A stretch of 64,000 bases of DNA from an uncultured Clostridia bacterium (GTDB lineage: Bacteria; Bacillota; Clostridia; Lachnospirales; Anaerotignaceae): contig CAJTZO010000009.1 of assembly GCA_910583755.1 (NCBI GenBank), positions 6,051 through 70,050 of the forward strand. The letters run 5' to 3'. A program made the translations under genes and the position numbers. Each line of letters starts with the position of its first letter. The stretch's first letter is position 1. The notes beneath the pieces are model-generated. The model had not been told where the DNA came from. It ran no database searches and saw only the letters and a program-made list of their open reading frames with translations. Of the stretch, positions 34,267 through 42,590 are shown piece after piece.

Positions 34267-34302
34267 CTTAATATCCTTTCTTAAAAAAGAAAGGGTATTA
34301 AG
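34267..34302 (-). terminator. Terminator after the sensor kinase
   Basis: CTTAATACCCTTTCTT pairs with AAGAAAGGATATTAAG (one mismatch/wobble) in the minus sense, followed by AACTTTTGT. It overlaps the kinase stop codon. Confidence 0.6.
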
Positions 34303-36502
34303 AAAAGGTGTCTATCCAAATAGGCATCATAACAATCGCTTTAAACAAATCCCCATCAATATTAATTTCAAAGCTACCATCTTGTATTTCAGAAAGACTT
34401 TTTGCAATCGACAAGCCCAAACCAGACCCCTCTGTTGTTCGAGAAACATCTCCTCTTACAAAACGGTCTGTTAACTGTTCTGGTGTAACATCAATGGAAG
34501 CAGCAGAAATATTTTTAATAATCAGTACCCCCATATCATCCATTTTAAAAATATCTACATAAACGCGGGAATTTGGCATAGAATATTTAATTACATTAGA
34601 AATTAAATTTTCTAAAATTCTCCACATATGTCTGCCATCTGCATAAACATTTGTTTCTTCTTCACAGTTAATTTTTATGGCTAAACCTGCTTTTTCTATT
34701 TTTTCCTCTAGTTCTCCTATTGCTTGTATCAAAAGCATTTTTAAATTAATTTTTTCTTTTGTTACCGTTAAATTTCCACTGGAAGCCTTACTTGCTTCAA
34801 TTAAATCTTCAATCAGCTGCTTTAAGCGATAGGATTTGTCATGAAGAACATCAACAAATTCCTTTGCTTTTTCATTTTCCAGTTTTTCTTTCTTTAATAA
34901 ATCAGCATATGTAATAATAGAAGTTAAAGGCGTTTTTAAATCATGGGATACATTTGTAATCAATTCTGCCTTCATTCTTTCCCCTTTTACTGCTTCCTCC
35001 ACCGCACTTTTAAAACCACTTTGAATATTTGCAACATCTTCTGCAAAATTTTTAAAAGAGGGTGATATTTTTTTTACATCCAATTCATAAGCTAAATTTC
35101 CTTTGGATATTTCTTTTGCTGAAATCATCACCTTTGTCAGAGAGCCTAAAGCCCTAGCACATAACACTGCTGCAATTCCATTAAACAAAAGAAGACACAA
35201 AATTAAAATAAGAGTAAACATAAAATTTCCACAAAACATTATCATAAGCAAAGCCGCTGTCATAATACAATTTCCTATACCATAGCCTACCAGCAAAAAA
35301 ACAATCCAACCCCGAAAAGTTTTTCCACTAAATAAATAGCTTATCTTTTGTATTATCATGGCTACCATTGTATTGCTAAAAAAGCGCTTTCCTTTTATTT
35401 GTCTGGAAATACTTGTCATAAAACTTAACCATACGGTACTATACAGCACAAACAAAGCACCAAGCAACGTGGAAAAAATATAGGTCCACAAATAATAAGT
35501 GCTATTATATAACACAATACTATAAAGCATCAATAAAGCCATGCCAGCTAACAAATTAAATATTAAAAATAACATAATATGAACATCATTATAAATTCTG
35601 TCCACTACCATATATTCTATTTCTCCACCACTTTCTTTTTGCCCTGCAACACGCATTAGGTATAATAAAGAAGCAAGAATAGAAATACAAGCCAAAATTC
35701 CTACTCCAATCAAAATTGGATAGCTTCTACGAACCACATAAAATTCCGCTTGTTCTGAATAAAAAGCATCCCCTGGCAAAAGTGGCTCCCGAATAGCAGC
35801 ATAAAGTTTATAACCGCTTTTTTCTAAAATATCATTATGATATTCCATATAATATCCTAGTTTATCAATGGAAAATCCACCTTCTAGGATAATGCTTCTT
35901 TCCATTTCTGAAATACCATCTTTCGAAATATTTCCAGCCACTTTTATACCATTTTCATCTTCTACATAATAAAAAAAGTTTTCATAATCATTGATTTCTC
36001 TTTTCATACTACGATAGGATTCTAATTGATTTTGTATGTACATATTTCGATATTGTGCTAGTCGTGTTTCTACTAACATTTTATATTCTTCAAAATTGGC
36101 CTTTAAGTTTTCTGGTATTTCATTTTTTATTATCAAACCATCATAAGTATCATTGATTTCTGTACTTTGGGTAATGATACCATCTACTACATTATAATAA
36201 TTTTTAAAACTCGTCAACAAATCTTCTCTAGAAATATTAGTACCTGCTTCTATACTTCTTTCATCTCCATAATAAATGGATACATATACAACATTACTCA
36301 CTAATTTATTAAAACGTACTCTAAAATTTTCTGTTTCATAATAACTATTTGTACCAACAGCCTCATAATGCCAGTTTTGGCTGATATTTACAAAAACCAT
36401 ACTAGCAAGATATAATGCTAATACACCTACAAAATAAATAATTGCTGCAAAAATCTTTGTTCTAGTCAGATATTGTCTAGTTTTTTTCGATTTTGTAGCC
36501 AA
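34298..36502 (-). CDS. Large multi-pass sensor histidine kinase
   Basis: 734 residues. One N-terminal membrane segment (about 17-38), an extracellular region of roughly 210 residues, then a cluster of membrane segments (about 250-450), a HAMP-like stretch, and a cytoplasmic kinase: H-box ELITNVSHDLKTPLTSII near 513, N-box RILENLISNVIKY, and G-box EGSGLGLSIAKSL. It starts with TTG at 36502 inside the response-regulator gene (26-base overlap), so the two are coupled. The signal is unknown. Confidence 0.9.
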   Translation of the reverse strand: MATKSKKTRQYLTRTKIFAAIIYFVGVLALYLASMVFVNISQNWHYEAVGTNSYYETENFRVRFNKLVSNVVYVSIYYGDERSIEAGTNISREDLLTSFKNYYNVVDGIITQSTEINDTYDGLIIKNEIPENLKANFEEYKMLVETRLAQYRNMYIQNQLESYRSMKREINDYENFFYYVEDENGIKVAGNISKDGISEMERSIILEGGFSIDKLGYYMEYHNDILEKSGYKLYAAIREPLLPGDAFYSEQAEFYVVRRSYPILIGVGILACISILASLLYLMRVAGQKESGGEIEYMVVDRIYNDVHIMLFLIFNLLAGMALLMLYSIVLYNSTYYLWTYIFSTLLGALFVLYSTVWLSFMTSISRQIKGKRFFSNTMVAMIIQKISYLFSGKTFRGWIVFLLVGYGIGNCIMTAALLMIMFCGNFMFTLILILCLLLFNGIAAVLCARALGSLTKVMISAKEISKGNLAYELDVKKISPSFKNFAEDVANIQSGFKSAVEEAVKGERMKAELITNVSHDLKTPLTSIITYADLLKKEKLENEKAKEFVDVLHDKSYRLKQLIEDLIEASKASSGNLTVTKEKINLKMLLIQAIGELEEKIEKAGLAIKINCEEETNVYADGRHMWRILENLISNVIKYSMPNSRVYVDIFKMDDMGVLIIKNISAASIDVTPEQLTDRFVRGDVSRTTEGSGLGLSIAKSLSEIQDGSFEINIDGDLFKAIVMMPIWIDTFS

Positions 36503-37178
36503 TTCCCCACACCACCTTTAAATATCTTGGTTCTTTTGGATTGATTTCAATTTTTTCTCTAATCCTTCGAATATGTACAGAAACAGTATTTTCTGGTGCA
36601 AAAGAAAGTTCTTTCCAAACACTTTCATAAATTTGGTCAATCGAATATACTTTTCCAGCATTTTCCATCAAAAGTTGCAAAATACCATATTCTGTAGCAG
36701 TTAATTTTACTTTTTCTCCTTCGACTCGTACCTCTTTGGCATCTTTGTCTAACTCCAAGTCACCTATTTTGATGGTATTACTTTTTTCTGCAATACTTCC
36801 TAATGTGGTGTATCTTCTCATTTGACTTTTTACCCTCGCCAAAAGTTCTAATGGATTAAATGGTTTTGTAATATAATCATCTGCTCCAAAATTTAAACCT
36901 AATATTTTGTCAGTATCTTCCGATTTTGCAGATAATATAATAATTGGTATGTTCAGTCTTTCTCTAATTTTAATGGTTGCATTTAAACCGTCTAATTTTG
37001 GCATCATTACATCTAAAAGAATTAAATGGATTTCATTTTCCTCTAAAGCTTGTAATGCTTCTTCTCCATCATAGGCTTTGATAATATTATAATTTTCCTG
37101 TTTTAAATAAATTTCGATGGCGTCAACAATAGACTTTTCATCATCACATACCAATATATTAAATTTTTCCATTTCCAT
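36477..37178 (-). CDS. OmpR/PhoB-family response regulator
   Basis: 233 residues: receiver domain with acidic pair CDDEKS, phosphoacceptor D in LILLDVMMPKLDG and K in SAKSED; C-terminal winged helix ending VSVHIRRIREKIE...RYLKVVWGIGYK. Start ATG 37178 lies 9 bases after AGGAGG. It is the partner of the overlapping kinase. Confidence 0.94.
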   Translation of the reverse strand: MEMEKFNILVCDDEKSIVDAIEIYLKQENYNIIKAYDGEEALQALEENEIHLILLDVMMPKLDGLNATIKIRERLNIPIIILSAKSEDTDKILGLNFGADDYITKPFNPLELLARVKSQMRRYTTLGSIAEKSNTIKIGDLELDKDAKEVRVEGEKVKLTATEYGILQLLMENAGKVYSIDQIYESVWKELSFAPENTVSVHIRRIREKIEINPKEPRYLKVVWGIGYKIEKN

Positions 37179-37298
37179 AAAGAAACCCCTCCTAAAATCT
37201 TTGTTGTTTTTCACCTTCTTATAACAATATTAAAACACCCTACGCTTATAATAGCAATATAAAATTACAAATTATAATATAGTTGTCTTAAAAAATTC

Positions 37299-37469
37299 TT
37301 ACAATTCTGCTTTCTCTAATTTTACTTCTGGATTGTCAGTACAACCCATTAAATAGTCAACAAGATAATCTGCGATATGGGCAAGGCTAATACAAGATAA
37401 TTGCTTACCTTTGCTAAATTCTGAAATAGCATTAATATTCATGTCGCAGTCAGTAAGGATATTTTTCAT
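37299..37469 (-). pseudogene. Remnant of an XRE-family phage-type regulator
   Basis: A 56-codon frame reading MKNILTDCDMNINAISEFSK...LAHIADYLVDYLMGCTDNPEV. The part from AISEFSKGKQLS to DNPEV matches the C-terminal half of XRE/Cro-type helix-turn-helix repressors (family form: IADYLDCSVDYLLGRTDNPE). It lacks the first helices, has lost about four residues inside IADYL(DCS)VDYL, and has no ribosome-binding site. Confidence 0.7.
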
Positions 37470-37763
37470 TATTATTTTTTTATTCCTTTTTCCATTACTT
37501 TAGAAAGAGCGGTACAAACGCCAAAAGAGGCAGTTGACAAAGCAAAAGAAGCAGCGAAAACAGAAACACAAATAAAGGAAGAAGGTACAAAAGAAATGAT
37601 TTACAATTATATGGATGACAATATGCTGAATTGGGCAAAGTCAACTGTACAAAAATGGATAGATAAAGTGGCATTAAAAGGCAATGAAAAAGGGGAACTG
37701 TTGTTGACAGGTATGATATTAAGGCTATTCAGGTATGATATTAAGGCTATTTTTGATACATAA
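37425..37763 (+). pseudogene. Broken open frame of unknown origin
   Basis: A frame open from 37425 to the TAA at 37761-37763, with no start until ATG 37596. It encodes a Lys/Glu/Ala-rich helix (EAVDKAKEAAKTETQIKEE) and YMDDNMLNWAKSTVQKWIDK. It overlaps the XRE remnant on the other strand and ends in a 22-bp tandem duplication. I read it as a truncated mobile-element gene; no family recognised. Confidence 0.4.
37708..37751 (+). repeat. 22-bp perfect tandem duplication
   Basis: CAGGTATGATATTAAGGCTA plus TT occurs twice in a row (37708-37729 and 37730-37751) within the broken frame, probably from replication slippage. Confidence 0.95.
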
Positions 37764-37777
37764 TAGAATGAGGGTTT

Positions 37778-37894
37778 ATGATAAGTAAAAAGTATGATGT
37801 TGCAGCCATGCAGTTCTACGTGGATATGGAAAAGGCTCTTTTAGAGGATGAAGATACTGTAAAAAATAAGCTAGAAAATATTGTGAAACATTAA
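37778..37894 (+). CDS. Possible 38-residue protein in the debris region
   Basis: ATG 37778 to TAA 37892: MISKKYDVAAMQFYVDMEKA followed by an acidic helix and ending IVKH. Upstream GAGGG (37769-37773) is a weak ribosome-binding site. It may be the end of a lost gene. A further AAGGAGG at 37899-37905 has no gene after it and forms a small hairpin with CTCCCTTT. Confidence 0.35.
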   Translation: MISKKYDVAAMQFYVDMEKALLEDEDTVKNKLENIVKH

Positions 37895-38171
37895 AAAGAA
37901 AGGAGGTAGCACTCCCTTTTGTTTTAGAAAAACACCCTACAACTTTTATTTTTTGTCCCACTTTTTTTAAAAAAACAACACAAAAATGGGATAAATTTAA
38001 AAAAATATTTTCTAAAAACCTTGTAAAATATGCACTTTGCAGTATTTTGACGAAATAATAGAAAATTATTCATATTTTGTTTACAAATATTACATATGCA
38101 ATTCATATTTTTCTTTTATAGTATATACATACCCAATAAACATAGCAAAATTACATGACACTTCCCTAAAG
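37895..38171. other. AT-rich intergenic DNA
   Basis: No gene or repeat was recognised beyond the hairpin at 37899-37919. Together with 37179-37298 it flanks the decayed mobile-element segment. Confidence 0.5.
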
Positions 38172-38202
38172 AAAAAAGAGCCTGCCCCTCAGGTTCTTTT
38201 TT
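38172..38202. terminator. Terminator after the CDF transporter gene
   Basis: AAAAAAGAGCCTG pairs with CAGGTTCTTTTTT around CCCCT; strong T runs in both senses. It is 11 bases from the stop codon of the minus-strand transporter gene. Confidence 0.88.
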
Positions 38203-38212
38203 CTTTTATCCT

Positions 38213-39370
38213 TTACATAGATATATGGTCTATAGTAATAGTTGCAATATAATTTGAACCTAATTGTTCCACTTTATCTTTTATTTGTTGAACCATTTCT
38301 TCATCTGTTTTTTGATAATGAAAAGGGATTGCTACATCGAAAAATAATTTTATTTCTCCTATACTTTTTATAACTCTAAAATCATGTATTTTTAAAGAAG
38401 GGTCTATAGTTTCTACAATATATTTTGTTTGATGGTATAATTGTTTTGTTTGTTTATCCTCTGTATCAATAGGGTCCATATGTATGACCACATCACATAA
38501 GAATTTTTGTTTTATATCCCTTTCAATGGTGTCTATCACATCATGTATTTTTAAGATATCACCATATGCTGATACTTCTGCATGGAGGGAAATAAGTTTT
38601 TTTTCTGCACCATAGCTATGCACTATAAGGTCATGTACCCCTAAGATTCCTTTATAAGAAAGGACTTCTTTTTTTATTTCTTTGACAAAATCAGAAGGTG
38701 GTGCAGAACCAAGCAAAGGATTTAATGTTTCCTTTGCGGTTGTAATACCTGTATATAAGATAAATAATGCTACCAGAATCCCCATATATCCATCAATATT
38801 CACATCAAAAAAATGTGTTATAAGCATTCCAAAAATAACAGCAGAAGTTGCTACAACATCACTCAAGCTATCCATTGCAGCAGCCTGCAATGTTTGAGAA
38901 TCAATTAATTTTCCTATTTTTTTATTAAAAAAACACATCCATAGTTTTAGAACTATGGAAAACAGCATAATGATAAAAGATAACATATGAAATGTCATTT
39001 GCTGAGGAGAAATAATTTTTTCAAAAGAGGCTTTAAAAAGTTCGATTCCCATTAATATAATAATCAGAGAGACTACAAACCCTGATACATATTCATATCT
39101 ACCGTGACCAAAAGGATGTTCCTTGTCTGGAGGCATATCTGCCAATTTAAAACCCATCAATGTTGCAATAGAGGAACCCGCATCAGATAAATTGTTTAAG
39201 GCATCTGCCATAATAGATACGGAAGAAGTAAGAATACCTGCAAATAATTTTGATATAAATAAGAGGATATTGCAAAAGATACCCACATATCCACTTACAA
39301 TGCCATATTTTTTTCTATCTTCTGCAGGATTACTAGGTTTTATTAAATGCTTTATAATAAAATTTATCAC
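38213..39370 (-). CDS. Cation diffusion facilitator (CDF) metal transporter
   Basis: About 385 residues: six membrane segments (about 20-220) and a C-terminal cytoplasmic domain, here extended by roughly 80 residues. Metal-site motifs are seen in TM2 (MADALNNLSDAG) and TM5 (AMDSLSDVVATS), plus HPFGHGRYEYV. The N at the first TM2 position and the D's suggest a Mn/Fe-type rather than Zn-type site, which is tentative. The GTG at 39370 is chosen because AAGGAGGG lies just upstream. A palindrome lies before the gene. Confidence 0.92.
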   Translation of the reverse strand: MINFIIKHLIKPSNPAEDRKKYGIVSGYVGIFCNILLFISKLFAGILTSSVSIMADALNNLSDAGSSIATLMGFKLADMPPDKEHPFGHGRYEYVSGFVVSLIIILMGIELFKASFEKIISPQQMTFHMLSFIIMLFSIVLKLWMCFFNKKIGKLIDSQTLQAAAMDSLSDVVATSAVIFGMLITHFFDVNIDGYMGILVALFILYTGITTAKETLNPLLGSAPPSDFVKEIKKEVLSYKGILGVHDLIVHSYGAEKKLISLHAEVSAYGDILKIHDVIDTIERDIKQKFLCDVVIHMDPIDTEDKQTKQLYHQTKYIVETIDPSLKIHDFRVIKSIGEIKLFFDVAIPFHYQKTDEEMVQQIKDKVEQLGSNYIATITIDHISM

Positions 39371-39406
39371 ATACTCCCTCCTTTTTACCCTTCCTTTCAA
39401 TAAGCG

Positions 39407-39435
39407 CTAAACGTTTACTAACCGAACGTTTAGCA
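39407..39435 (-). promoter_or_regulatory. Palindromic operator candidate upstream of the CDF gene
   Basis: Perfect 10-bp inverted repeat GCTAAACGTT-9-AACGTTTAGC, 37 bases before the start codon, where an operator would overlap the promoter or leader. The regulator is not known; arm length and spacing suit a dimeric helix-turn-helix repressor. Confidence 0.6.
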
Positions 39436-39474
39436 CTTTAACCAATCTTTTTACATTTCCTATGATTTATTTGA

Positions 39475-39735
39475 TAAAAGATATTAATTTTTCTCAGTCT
39501 GTCAATAAAGTCTTTTTTTGTGGGTTTCACCCACACCCACCAACTTTTTTTTAAAAAAAGTTGGACAAAAAACTTTATTAGAAAAACTAGCATTTTTCCT
39601 GATAAAATCAATCTTTTTAGCGAAACGTTAGTTTCGCATTAAAGTTCTTTGATTCTTTCTTCCAAGAAAGAATTGGGAGTTTGAGGGCTAGCCCTCAAGG
39701 TTTTTTGACAAGCTGAAAAAAATATTAATTTTTCT
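39475..39735 (+). repeat. Interspersed element, full-length copy A, with flanking repeats
   Basis: Element 39495-39715 (221 bp). Ends CAGTCTGTCAATAAA and TTGACAAGCTG form imperfect inverted repeats. Inside are: AATAAAGT/ACTTTATT (39504-39511 with 39572-39579), GTGGGT/ACCCAC (39520-39534), CCAACTTTTTTT/AAAAAAAGTTGG (39540-39564), GAAAAA/TTTTTC (39581-39598), GCGAAAC/GTTTCGC (39620-39637), ATTCTTTCTT/AAGAAAGAAT (39652-39673) and TTGAGGGC/GCCCTCAA (39681-39698). The flanks 39475-39494 and 39716-39735 match at 18 of 20 bases. No open frame. Confidence 0.9.
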
Positions 39736-39785
39736 ATAAAGTTCTTTCTCTTTCTTTTTTTCACAAAAAAGTTTGAAATAAAATT

Positions 39786-40739
39786 TTATCCCCATAATCC
39801 TTTTTCGTTTGACAAGTCTCTTAAACTTACAAGATATTTTTCTATCATTTTAACAGGTTGATAAGAACGTTTTGCTTTTCGCATTCCTTCCAGCCCCATA
39901 TCTTCCTCTCTATTAATATACTTAACATTTTGACATTCATGTAGGATATATTGCTGATTTATCATAGGATAGGCTCCATCTATTTCTGTTTTTGCTTTTT
40001 CAATGTGTATCAACTGCATATCTTTGGATAGTCTTTCTCCTAAGGTAAAGGCAACCAATTCATTTTTTACAAAAAGACAGCCCCCTGTTAAGCCTAATGC
40101 TTTTCTATGATGCAAAGCTAACATAACAGATGTTTTTTCATCTAATAAATTTCCTGTTTTTTGGTCACTCCAGCCTTCATATAAAGCAATACAATCTTTT
40201 ATCATACTATCATCTAATACAACATATTCATAGTCTGTATAGTTTGACATAAATTTATTGATATGATTTCTTTTTCCATGTAATTTTTTTCCTTTTAAGG
40301 TTGCAAGACTTTCTCTATCATAAACATAATCCCATGCGATGTCTGTTGGCTGTATAACAAGTTCTGGACAACATTTTTCAATTTTTTCTTTAAAAGGTAC
40401 CCAGACAGAACGAAGGGTAGGCTCTACTCCTAACTTTTTCATATAATTAATTGCGGTATATACTGCCTCTCTATAATTTACAGTAGCATTAAATTTTGGA
40501 ATAGGTGCCCAGAAATGGGTAGGAACATGTTCAAAGTCCAATTTAATATATAATACATTGTCCAATTCTGCATATTCCATTTTTCCATTTGCGCCCCATA
40601 TAAATAGGTTTGCAAAGGATAAATCAGAACAACCTAAATTCCAAGGTTTTGTGTAACTTTCAATAAGTTCTTTTGAAGATAAACCAATTGGCTTAAACTT
40701 TAATTTTGTTTTATTTATGGGTTTCAATGTTAATTCCAT
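39786..40739 (-). CDS. DUF2156 (phosphatidylglycerol lysyltransferase C-terminal-like) protein
   Basis: 317 residues, start ATG 40739 (MELTLKPINK) after AGGAGG. It matches DUF2156 proteins of Clostridia, which have a double GNAT fold like the catalytic half of MprF but no membrane part. The conserved GKKLHGKRNHINKF and C-terminal DMGLEGMRKAKRSYQP are visible. The function of the stand-alone form is not established. It lies 17 bases after the GNAT gene, in one operon. Confidence 0.85.
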   Translation of the reverse strand: MELTLKPINKTKLKFKPIGLSSKELIESYTKPWNLGCSDLSFANLFIWGANGKMEYAELDNVLYIKLDFEHVPTHFWAPIPKFNATVNYREAVYTAINYMKKLGVEPTLRSVWVPFKEKIEKCCPELVIQPTDIAWDYVYDRESLATLKGKKLHGKRNHINKFMSNYTDYEYVVLDDSMIKDCIALYEGWSDQKTGNLLDEKTSVMLALHHRKALGLTGGCLFVKNELVAFTLGERLSKDMQLIHIEKAKTEIDGAYPMINQQYILHECQNVKYINREEDMGLEGMRKAKRSYQPVKMIEKYLVSLRDLSNEKGLWG

Positions 40740-40756
40740 AATTGTCCTCCTAATAT

Positions 40757-41845
40757 TCAATACTCATCTATAATGTAGCATTTTTGTTTTGGATAGTAAT
40801 GTTCTATTTCTTGTATCTGTTCTTTTCTTTGTATAGAACCTTTTTTTTGTAGTTCTGACAAAGAATGATAACCTAATAAAAATTGTGTTGCTTCTCCTGC
40901 ACTTAATGTAATGTCAGGTGCTTTTGTACTTGGTGTACCATCCAAATCAAAAATGCCATTGTTTTGTGAAATGATAGTATCTTTTATTGCAATCGTGTAT
41001 CCCTGTTTTTGTCCTAAAATGGATAAAAGTTGTTGGACATTTAATACACCAGCAACCCCTTTTTCTATCTTTTTTTGTTGAAAGGAATGGATGCAAACAT
41101 CTTCTGGCAATTTTACAGATAAATGTTTATCCACGCCATAACAGCAGATGCCTTCTACTAATTTTTGATAAATATTGTCATTTTCTGCAACAGTTTCTAC
41201 TGCTTGTATCCTATCTTCCATATGGTAGAAAACAGAATACCCTTTGATATTTTTTTTATCTTGATAAACAATAATGGTAGCACCATCTGCTTGATAGTCC
41301 TCTATCTTTAATAAAAAGTCTGCCATTGTTCTGCTGATACAACCACTGTAATTTTGACTAAATTTATCATAACAGGAATATAGCATATGAAAATTTTGTG
41401 TCATTTCTTGTATACATTCGCTTTTTTTTATGGCTGGAATGTTATCAGATGTAATATATTGACAGCTATTTACTGCAATGTGTCCAAAAGAATCATAACT
41501 ATGCAATACTGCTGGTGTGTGTACTGCTAAAACAAAGCCTTTTTCTCGTAACATTTTCATAGTTTCAGAAAATAATTCTGTCATAAGACCTTGCCGCCGA
41601 TATTCTTTGTCTGTACAGACGCCACATAACATAACACCTTTTACTGCTTTTCCCCGTACCCATATATGCAAGGGGTAAGCCTGCATACAACAAACAATTT
41701 TATTATCTCTTTTGATGTATGTTGAAAAATCAGGCAAAAAGCGTTTTTCAAATAACCATTTTGTAAAAACTTCACTATCTTCAAAACATCTATGCCATAA
41801 ATCTGCAAATGCTTCTTTTTGTTCCAATGTTGCAACTTCAACCAT
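40757..41845 (-). CDS. Eis-like GNAT acetyltransferase
   Basis: 362 residues: N-terminal GNAT fold with acetyl-CoA-binding CTDKEYRRQGLMTEL near 77-91, a second GNAT-like part, and a C-terminal sterol-carrier-like domain (GIFDLDGTPSTKAPDITLSA). This arrangement is that of Eis/YfiR-type enhanced intracellular survival acetyltransferases; the substrate is unknown. It is paired with the downstream DUF2156 gene, also a GNAT-fold protein. Confidence 0.85.
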   Translation of the reverse strand: MVEVATLEQKEAFADLWHRCFEDSEVFTKWLFEKRFLPDFSTYIKRDNKIVCCMQAYPLHIWVRGKAVKGVMLCGVCTDKEYRRQGLMTELFSETMKMLREKGFVLAVHTPAVLHSYDSFGHIAVNSCQYITSDNIPAIKKSECIQEMTQNFHMLYSCYDKFSQNYSGCISRTMADFLLKIEDYQADGATIIVYQDKKNIKGYSVFYHMEDRIQAVETVAENDNIYQKLVEGICCYGVDKHLSVKLPEDVCIHSFQQKKIEKGVAGVLNVQQLLSILGQKQGYTIAIKDTIISQNNGIFDLDGTPSTKAPDITLSAGEATQFLLGYHSLSELQKKGSIQRKEQIQEIEHYYPKQKCYIIDEY

Positions 41846-41927
41846 AGTCTCACCACATTTCTTTTAATCTGCTACATTGTATTACAAAAGATAAAAAAAG
41901 TCAAATAATAATTATTATTAAAACATA

Positions 41928-42488
41928 TCAGACATTGTTTTTTATTCTTTTTATGATTTTTTGATAAATAGGTATCATTTTTTCTTCTTTACAATATTTA
42001 CAAAGCTCTGAAATGGGTATCCATGCTACAGCTTCTGTTTCTTCTTTATTTAGAATTAATTTACTTTTTTCTGATGCAATAAAACAATAAGTAACATTAA
42101 AATGAAGGTGAGGGCAAACATATTCTTTGTTTTTATAATGTCCTTCTACTGTTAAAATATCGAGGGAAATAATATTTCCGCAAGGTTTTAATTCTGAAAC
42201 GCCTGTTTCTTCTTGTGCTTCTCTCAGCGCTGTTTTTTGTAAATCTGTTTCACCATCGGCATGTCCACCAACCCATGACCATGATTGATAAATTTTATGA
42301 TAAATCATTAATAGTTTGTCCTTATTTTCATTTAATATCATGGCGGAAGCTGTCATATGAAATAACATACTGTTTCGATAGGAAATTGTATCATAAAACA
42401 TTACAATATGTTGTAACATGATTTCCTTTTGTTTTTTTTCTTCTTCACTCTGTGGTTTATATAGTTTGATTTCTTCTAAAAAATTCAT
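41928..42488 (-). CDS. NUDIX hydrolase
   Basis: 186 residues with a full NUDIX box (GHADGETD...REAQEETGV, about 75-97). The N-terminal 45 residues are helical; the core starts at MTASAMILNEN. Substrate unknown. It is a single gene. Confidence 0.9.
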   Translation of the reverse strand: MNFLEEIKLYKPQSEEEKKQKEIMLQHIVMFYDTISYRNSMLFHMTASAMILNENKDKLLMIYHKIYQSWSWVGGHADGETDLQKTALREAQEETGVSELKPCGNIISLDILTVEGHYKNKEYVCPHLHFNVTYCFIASEKSKLILNKEETEAVAWIPISELCKYCKEEKMIPIYQKIIKRIKNNV

Positions 42489-42590
42489 TGTTTCCTCCCC
42501 AATTTTAAGATTCTTTTATTTTGTAAATAAATGATTTTTTATCCAGTTACATTCTGTTATCTTTGATTTATAAGCCTTATTTCTGTTTTG

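Noticed and set aside
34114..34297. Possible fluoride riboswitch upstream of the CLC gene
   Set aside because: The conserved GATG and CTGATG-type segments of the crcB motif are absent; GTAGGGGTTTGGG did not fit the pairing pattern.
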